A stretch of DNA of 11,743 nt from Candidatus Cloacimonas sp. SDB. GTDB lineage: Bacteria; Cloacimonadota; Cloacimonadia; Cloacimonadales; TCS61. Location: NCBI GenBank assembly GCA_001412425.1, contig LKUH01000417.1:1-11743 (forward strand), in the 5' to 3' direction. Position 1 is the stretch's first letter; every line of letters starts with the position of its first letter. A program made the position numbers and the translations under genes. Shown here one piece after another: positions 6,742 to 11,743 of this stretch. The notes under the pieces are model-generated. The model did no database searches. It saw nothing but the letters and a program-made list of their open reading frames with translations, and was not told the origin of the DNA.

Positions 6742-8826
6742 ATGAATAAAAATCGCATTACGGAACATCCGATTTTAACTGTTCCCGAACAGGAAGAAAT
6801 AACTTTCTACTGGAACTCCAGAAAACTTAAAGCTAGAAAAAACGAAGTTATCTCTTCCGCCCTCTTTGCCAATAGAATAAAAATATTCGGTCATCATCCT
6901 AAAGACGGTTCTGCCCAAGGTATTTTCTGCGCTAACGGACAATGTGCCAAATGTACTGTTATTGCCAACGGAATTCCTGTAAAATCCTGCATGACGGAAT
7001 TGAAAAACAACATGATCGTAGAAAGCGTCGAAGGGCTGCCCGAACTTCCTGAACTCCAAGAAAATCCCAACCTGAAACATATTGAGACGATCACAAAAGC
7101 AGTCCTGATAATTGGAGGAGGACCGTCCGGTCTCTCAGCAGCTATTGAACTGGCTAGATACAATATTGATACTCTAATTGTAGATGATAAATCAGCCCTG
7201 GGTGGAAAACTGGTTCTGCAGACCCATAAATTTTTCGGGTCAGTGGAAGATTCCTACGCTGGCACACGTGGCAACGATATCGGTAAACTACTGGCAGAGC
7301 AGGTAAGATCTTTTAAATGTGTGGAGATCTGGACCAATAGTACTGCTTTGTATGTCTTCAGCGATAAGAAAGTAGGCATAATCAAAGACGGAACCTATAA
7401 AATAGTTGAGCCGAAGGTAATTTTAAATGCTGCCGGAGCCAGAGAAAAATTTCTCAGATTTAAAGGGAATACACTGGCGGGAATTTACGGAGCCGGTGCT
7501 TTTCAGACCCTGGTTAATCGTGACCTCGTTAAACCCGCTGCTAATCTTTTTATCGTGGGCGGAGGAAATGTAGGACTAATTGCAGGATATCATGCTCTTC
7601 AGGCAGGGATAAATGTGGTAGGACTCGTAGAAGCCTTGCCTGAATGCGGCGGTTACAAAGTTCATGCCGACAAACTTAAACGCCTGGGTGTACCGATTTT
7701 TACTTCTCATACAGTATTGCAGGCTCTGGGTGAGGAATCTGTCTCAGCAGTTAAAATTGCCAGAATTGATAAAAATTTTCAGCCCCTTGCCGGAACGGAA
7801 AAAACTTTTGCCTGTGATACTATTTTAATAGCCGTAGGACTGGAGCCCGTTGCTGAATTTGCCGAAGAAGCTGAAACAGCTGGTATAAAAGTTTTTTCAG
7901 CCGGGGATGCAAAGGAGATCGCTGAAGCTTCTTCAGCCATGTTCAATGGCAAGATAACCGGCATTAAAATAGCCCGGGAACTGGGTTTCACCAAAGAAAA
8001 TATACCTGATTCCTGGTATGAAAAAGCAGCTGTTCTGAAATCAGAACCTGGTAAAATTACCTGCTACAAAGAAAACATTTCTCAACAAGATGTCTATCCC
8101 GTTATTCACTGCCGGCAGGAAATCCCCTGTAATCCCTGCAGCACTATCTGCCCCACCAACTCTATAAAAATTGCCGGTAATCCTATTACAGGTTTGCCCT
8201 ATTACGAAGGCAAATGCCTGGGCTGTGCTAAATGTGTAGCTGTCTGCCCGGGACTGGCTATTACCCTGGTAGATCACAGACTAGATAATGAGCATCCCAT
8301 TGTTACATTACCTTACGAAGTTAAGAACTTCCGGATAGAAATAGGAGATGAACTGATTTGTACTGATATTGAAGGAAATATGCTGGGCAAATACAGGGTA
8401 ATTAAGGTGTCAGATCTGAAAGCTAATAACCATACTCAGTTGATCAAAATTAAAGCAGATAGGCGTTTGGCAGATAGAATCGTATCCTTTCGGATTCAGA
8501 AAGATAAGCTATCAACTCCCGCTATCGAAACTGCTGAAAAAGTCAGAATTGATGAAACTGAAATGGTCTGCCTCTGTGAAAGGGTGACAGCTGAAGAGGT
8601 TTTAAAACTGATTAGAAAAGGGATCACAGATCTCAATCAAATAAAAGCTATAACCAGAGCCGGAATGGGACCCTGTGGTGCTAAAACCTGCGATAACCTA
8701 ATTAAACAGCTCTTTCGTCAGGAAGGTATTCCGCTGAAAAATGTAGAAAAAAACACTAAACGCCCTGTTTTTATTGAAGTTCCTCTGGGCAGGTTTGCTG
8801 GTGAAGAGAGAGGTGACAATGATTAA
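6742..8826 (+). CDS. Fused multi-cofactor FAD/NAD oxidoreductase subunit with four Fe-S cluster sites
   Basis: This 694-aa protein combines pieces that are separate subunits in relatives such as HcnA/HcnB, opine oxidase and dye-linked proline dehydrogenase. Residues 15-100 are a 2Fe-2S ferredoxin with C63, C68, C71 and C83 (C-x4-C-x2-C-x11-C). Residues 120-420 are a two-dinucleotide-fold flavoprotein: GxGxxG at 125-130 for FAD, GxGxxG at 273-278 followed by acidic E297 (suggesting NAD rather than NADP), and A-G-D at 387-389. Residues 455-505 bind two 4Fe-4S clusters (C457, C463, C466, C470; C492, C495, C498, C502). A beta-rich segment spans about 515-590. A BFD-type 2Fe-2S domain follows (C610-x-C612, C645-x4-C650). 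All ligands are intact. It is probably the electron-transfer subunit for the dehydrogenase encoded next, whose ATG overlaps its last 8 bases. The substrate is unknown. Confidence 0.92.
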   Translation: MNKNRITEHPILTVPEQEEITFYWNSRKLKARKNEVISSALFANRIKIFGHHPKDGSAQGIFCANGQCAKCTVIANGIPVKSCMTELKNNMIVESVEGLPELPELQENPNLKHIETITKAVLIIGGGPSGLSAAIELARYNIDTLIVDDKSALGGKLVLQTHKFFGSVEDSYAGTRGNDIGKLLAEQVRSFKCVEIWTNSTALYVFSDKKVGIIKDGTYKIVEPKVILNAAGAREKFLRFKGNTLAGIYGAGAFQTLVNRDLVKPAANLFIVGGGNVGLIAGYHALQAGINVVGLVEALPECGGYKVHADKLKRLGVPIFTSHTVLQALGEESVSAVKIARIDKNFQPLAGTEKTFACDTILIAVGLEPVAEFAEEAETAGIKVFSAGDAKEIAEASSAMFNGKITGIKIARELGFTKENIPDSWYEKAAVLKSEPGKITCYKENISQQDVYPVIHCRQEIPCNPCSTICPTNSIKIAGNPITGLPYYEGKCLGCAKCVAVCPGLAITLVDHRLDNEHPIVTLPYEVKNFRIEIGDELICTDIEGNMLGKYRVIKVSDLKANNHTQLIKIKADRRLADRIVSFRIQKDKLSTPAIETAEKVRIDETEMVCLCERVTAEEVLKLIRKGITDLNQIKAITRAGMGPCGAKTCDNLIKQLFRQEGIPLKNVEKNTKRPVFIEVPLGRFAGEERGDND

Positions 8827-9973
8827 AAATTACGATGTCATAATCATTGGTGCCGGCTCAATCGGCGTTCCTGCCGCTCTGGCAATTGCACAGAAAAAAC
8901 TGAAAGTCCTGGTAATAGATTCTCTCTCTTCTCCCGGACAGGCTAATAATAAAAAAGCAATCGGCGGAATCAGGGCAACTCATTCTGATTATGGAAAAGT
9001 TAAAACCTGTTTAAGAAGCATCGAAATTTTTTCCAGCTGGAAAGACCTGTATGGGGATGATATTGGCTGGATGTCCAACGGCTACTCTTTTCCTGTTTAC
9101 AACGAATCGGATGAAAAGAACCTGAAAGAACTGATGAAAATTCAGCACTCTTTTGGTTTAAAAATAAAATGGATTACAGCCGAAGAATATAACGAACTGG
9201 TTCCGGGAATTAATACTGAAAACCTCAAAGGATCATCTTATTCCTGGGAAGACGGCTCTGCTTCACCCTTGCTGGCACTGAATGCCTTTTATTTCAAAAG
9301 CCTGGAATTTGGTGCAGAATACAGTTTCCAGGAAACAGTTCTTGAGCTTAAACCTGAAAAAGTAGATTCTTTTGCCATAGTTACAAATAAAAACCATTAT
9401 CATACCAGATACATCATCAACGCAGCAGGTAATTATGCCAGAGAAATCGGAGCCTTGCTCAATATTGATCTTCCTGTATATCCCGATAATCATGAAGCCG
9501 GAATAACTGAACCCGTAAAAAGATTTTTTCAGCCTATGGTTGTAGATATGAGAAAACGTCCGGGATCAGCAAATTACTATTTTTACCAGAACAATGAAGG
9601 ACAGGTGGTTTTTTGTATAACACCCGATCCGCCTATTACCGGTATTGACAATGATGCCACTTCTGAATTCCTGCCCTTATGCTCTGGCAGAATGATCGAA
9701 ATTTATCCCCGCTTAAGCAACCTTAAAGTCAGAAGAACCTGGCGAGGCCAGTATCCCATGACACCGGATGGATTCCCTGTCGTCGGACCCGCTCCGGAAT
9801 ACCCCAACTTTATCAATGCTGTTGGAATGTGCGGACAGGGTTTTATGCTGGGACCTGGTCTGGGAGAGATCCTGGCCAGAATAGTTACATCTGAACTGAA
9901 TGAAGCAGATGAGAAAATTCTGAAAAATTTCGACCTGCAGCGTGATTTTTCAGGAATGGAAAAGTTTAAATAG
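8819..9973 (+). CDS. DAO-family FAD-dependent dehydrogenase, catalytic (beta) subunit
   Basis: I start this gene at the ATG at 8819 (384 aa), because AGAGAGG precedes it by five bases and residues 5-16 then form the classic N-terminal FAD strand with GAGSIG at 11-16. An in-frame ATG at 8774 would add 15 residues unlike the family. G-G-I-R after the second strand and the C-terminal block (W308, T-P-D-G-F-P near 315-320, then G-x-G-F-M-L-G-P at 339-346) are typical of the glycine oxidase / sarcosine oxidase / HcnC / proline dehydrogenase beta family. Such enzymes oxidise a C-N bond of an amino or imino acid. No signal peptide is present, so it is cytoplasmic. The 8-base overlap with the upstream gene indicates translational coupling and an alpha-beta complex. 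Substrate specificity cannot be read from the motifs. Confidence 0.9.
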   Translation: MIKNYDVIIIGAGSIGVPAALAIAQKKLKVLVIDSLSSPGQANNKKAIGGIRATHSDYGKVKTCLRSIEIFSSWKDLYGDDIGWMSNGYSFPVYNESDEKNLKELMKIQHSFGLKIKWITAEEYNELVPGINTENLKGSSYSWEDGSASPLLALNAFYFKSLEFGAEYSFQETVLELKPEKVDSFAIVTNKNHYHTRYIINAAGNYAREIGALLNIDLPVYPDNHEAGITEPVKRFFQPMVVDMRKRPGSANYYFYQNNEGQVVFCITPDPPITGIDNDATSEFLPLCSGRMIEIYPRLSNLKVRRTWRGQYPMTPDGFPVVGPAPEYPNFINAVGMCGQGFMLGPGLGEILARIVTSELNEADEKILKNFDLQRDFSGMEKFK

Positions 9974-9977
9974 CCCT

Positions 9978-11093
9978 ATGAAAGTTTTTGTTAACGAAAT
10001 TAAAAAATACGACCTGCCGGAAATAATAAAAATCTTTCGCCAGAACTTTGCTGAAATTGATCTTTGGACTGAATTAGAAACAAAAAAAATAATCCTGCTA
10101 AAACCCAATCTACTGGGTCCCTATCATCCTGAGGAAGCAGTTACTACACATCCTGTTATAATCGAAGCTGTTATCATTCTGCTTCAGGAAAAAAACAAGG
10201 AAGTCTGGCTGGGTGACAGCCCGGGTGGTTCTGTCGCCGTAAAAACCACCTTTAATAAAACCGGAATGACCGCTCTGACAGAAAAATATAATATTAAACT
10301 CATCAACTTCAGTGAAGGCGGCATCAAACAGCATAAGATTGGTAAAACTGAATTTATTTTCACAGCTTATCTGGAAAAAGTCGATGCAGTTATCAATATC
10401 GCCAAATATAAAACTCACAGCCTGATGTATTATACCGGAGCCGTAAAAAATCTTTACGGTCTGGTTCCCGGATTGAAAAAGTCAGATTATCATAAAGAAA
10501 ATGCTGATTACAAATCTTTTGGTAAAATTATTTCCGGGCTGCACTCTCTGGTAAATTCAAAAATAGCTCTTAACATTGTGGACGGGATATCGGGCATGGA
10601 AGGAGAAGGTCCATCAGCGGGTAAAAAAAGAGATTTTGGTGTAATATTCACTTCTCAAAGCGCTTCAGCCCTGGATTTCATCGCAGCCCGCATGATGGGA
10701 TTCAAGAACAGCCAGATGCATTACATTTTAGATGCAATGAAACATGAAAATATTGAGCCAGATGATATTATTTTAGAACCAAAATGGAGAAGCTTCCAAT
10801 TTAAAAAAGTAAAATATCGAAAAATTAGCCTGTTCATCAAACTGATCTCGATCTCTCCCGGTTTCCTGAAAAAATTATTTAAAAAATTATATGTTTACGA
10901 ACCAGATTTCAATGAGAAATGCACTCTATGTAGAGTTTGCCTGGAAAGTTGCCCCGTACAGGCAATTTTCCTTGACGGTAAAATGAAAATTGATTATAAT
11001 AAATGTATAAAATGTATGTGTTGTCATGAATTATGCCCTTATCATGCAATTTATATCAGAAAAAGCTGGTTGGCTAAAAGGTTGATTAAGTAG
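9978..11093 (+). CDS. DUF362 protein with C-terminal 2[4Fe-4S] ferredoxin domain
   Basis: This 371-aa protein starts at the ATG at 9978, four bases after the previous stop. A GTG at 9942 in the same frame is possible but would overlap that gene and has no ribosome-binding site. Residues 37-250 carry DUF362 landmarks: K-P-N-L near 42-45, G-D-S-P-G-G at 79-84, A-K-Y-K-T-H at 142-147, V-K-N-L-Y-G at 156-161 and V-D-G-I-x-G-M-E-G-x-G-P at 201-212. Residues 312-358 hold two C-x2-C-x2-C-x3-C-P sets (C315, C318, C321, C325; C343, C346, C349, C353), with an extra C348. Family members are Fe-S proteins of mostly unknown function. In this operon it may accept electrons from the dehydrogenase or act on its product. 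No close Shine-Dalgarno site is seen, so translation probably re-initiates from the upstream gene. Confidence 0.88.
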   Translation: MKVFVNEIKKYDLPEIIKIFRQNFAEIDLWTELETKKIILLKPNLLGPYHPEEAVTTHPVIIEAVIILLQEKNKEVWLGDSPGGSVAVKTTFNKTGMTALTEKYNIKLINFSEGGIKQHKIGKTEFIFTAYLEKVDAVINIAKYKTHSLMYYTGAVKNLYGLVPGLKKSDYHKENADYKSFGKIISGLHSLVNSKIALNIVDGISGMEGEGPSAGKKRDFGVIFTSQSASALDFIAARMMGFKNSQMHYILDAMKHENIEPDDIILEPKWRSFQFKKVKYRKISLFIKLISISPGFLKKLFKKLYVYEPDFNEKCTLCRVCLESCPVQAIFLDGKMKIDYNKCIKCMCCHELCPYHAIYIRKSWLAKRLIK

Positions 11094-11101
11094 AAGGAAT
11101 T

Positions 11102-11737
11102 ATGATCAATGTAAGATGGTTTGGACACAGTATGTGGAAAATCTGGAACGATAAAGTCAGTATAATTACTGATCCTTTTTCCTCTATCGGTTACAAGCTT
11201 CCAGTTAATGAAACAGCAGATATTGTGCTGTCTTCTCATGCTCATTCAGATCATAATAATTTTTCACTGATTAACGGAGATCCAAAAATATATAATGAAC
11301 CTGGTGAATACAATTTCAAATCTGTAAAAATCAAGAATATTCAAGTTTGGCATGATGATTCCAAAGGCTCCCAGCGCGGTGCTAATCTGTTAATGAAATT
11401 TAATGTTTCGGGTAAGAATTTTCTTCATTGCGGAGACCTTGGTCATCTTCCTGAAACTTCAGTTATAGCTGAACTGGGCAGGATAGATGTCCTGTTTGTT
11501 CCAATTGGAGGAACCTTCACAATCGATGCTGTACAGGCAAAAAAATTAATAGAACTGCTCTCGCCTGTAATTATTTTCCCGATGCACTATAAAACCAGAG
11601 TACTGGATTTTCCCATTAAGGATGAAAAAACTTATAAAGATATTATCCCAGCCTGCAAGAAAATCGATAGCAATCAGATAATTTTAACTGAATCAGATTT
11701 TCAACAACAAATATCAATATTCCTGGACTATGAATAA
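11102..11737 (+). CDS. Metallo-beta-lactamase-fold hydrolase, UlaG-like
   Basis: This 211-aa cytoplasmic protein carries the metal-binding motif H46-x-H48-x-D50-H51. It also has H84, D112 and H162 in the expected remaining ligand positions, so the di-metal site appears complete. G-H-S near 8-10 and D-P-F at 24-26 match the N-terminal pattern of the Lactamase_B_3 / UlaG-like family. P-I-G-G-T-F-T-I-D (134-142) before the final P-M-H-Y is also typical. UlaG itself is an ascorbate-6-phosphate lactonase, but most relatives are uncharacterised. AAGGAAT lies just before the ATG, 8 bases after the previous stop, so it belongs to the oxidoreductase operon. A lactone- or ester-opening step on the product of the upstream dehydrogenase is plausible but unproven. 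Transcription continues past the window's end. Confidence 0.9.
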   Translation: MINVRWFGHSMWKIWNDKVSIITDPFSSIGYKLPVNETADIVLSSHAHSDHNNFSLINGDPKIYNEPGEYNFKSVKIKNIQVWHDDSKGSQRGANLLMKFNVSGKNFLHCGDLGHLPETSVIAELGRIDVLFVPIGGTFTIDAVQAKKLIELLSPVIIFPMHYKTRVLDFPIKDEKTYKDIIPACKKIDSNQIILTESDFQQQISIFLDYE

Positions 11738-11743
11738 AAAATT

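Noticed and set aside
6775..8277. Minus-strand open frames of 71-101 codons opposite the fused oxidoreductase
   Set aside because: The plus-strand frame carries all expected cofactor motifs without interruption. The opposite frames show no family motifs.
8774..8818. Longer N-terminus for the DAO-type dehydrogenase
   Set aside because: The ATG at 8819 has the better ribosome-binding site and places the FAD strand at the normal distance from the N-terminus.

Overview
The window is AT-rich bacterial DNA with ten predicted protein genes, closely packed Shine-Dalgarno sites and no RNA genes, insertion sequences or CRISPR arrays that I can see. Numerous Fe-S/flavin redox domains suggest an anaerobic or microaerophilic amino-acid or organic-acid user. 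The style of the large Fn3/membrane protein and its partners reminds me of FCB-group or candidate-phylum bacteria such as Cloacimonadota. That placement is an inference from memory, not a demonstrated match.

Region 1 (220-5406) is a tight four-gene operon of membrane proteins with no function I can name. It encodes a 994-aa secreted/anchored Fn3-like protein with a cytoplasmic-side DUF6754-type domain, a 207-aa six-helix membrane protein, a 318-aa protein with a membrane segment at each end, and a 200-aa six-helix membrane protein. The folded domain of the 318-aa protein looks like a diverged relative of the C-terminal domain of the 994-aa protein. The genes are separated by 1-9 nt and their ribosome-binding sites touch or overlap the preceding stop codons. 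This suggests translational coupling and a fixed-stoichiometry complex. This module is the best candidate here for an undescribed system.

Region 2 (5407-6498) holds a strong hairpin terminator that also has a T-run on the opposite strand, a small orphan gene (5469-5714), and a convergent SPOUT (SpoU/TrmH-type) RNA methyltransferase on the minus strand ending 1 nt from it. The hairpin may terminate transcripts from both sides, leaving the small gene under an antisense 3' tail.

Region 3 (6499-6741) is the divergent promoter region.

Region 4 (6742-11737) is a second operon. It encodes a fused multi-cofactor oxidoreductase subunit (2Fe-2S ferredoxin, FAD/NAD module, two 4Fe-4S clusters, BFD-type 2Fe-2S), a DAO-type FAD dehydrogenase subunit, a DUF362 protein with a C-terminal 2[4Fe-4S] ferredoxin, and a UlaG-like metallo-beta-lactamase-fold hydrolase. 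The first two resemble the alpha and beta subunits of the dye-linked proline / opine / sarcosine / HcnBC family. They probably oxidise an imino, amino or related acid and pass electrons through the Fe-S chain. The substrate cannot be read from the sequence.
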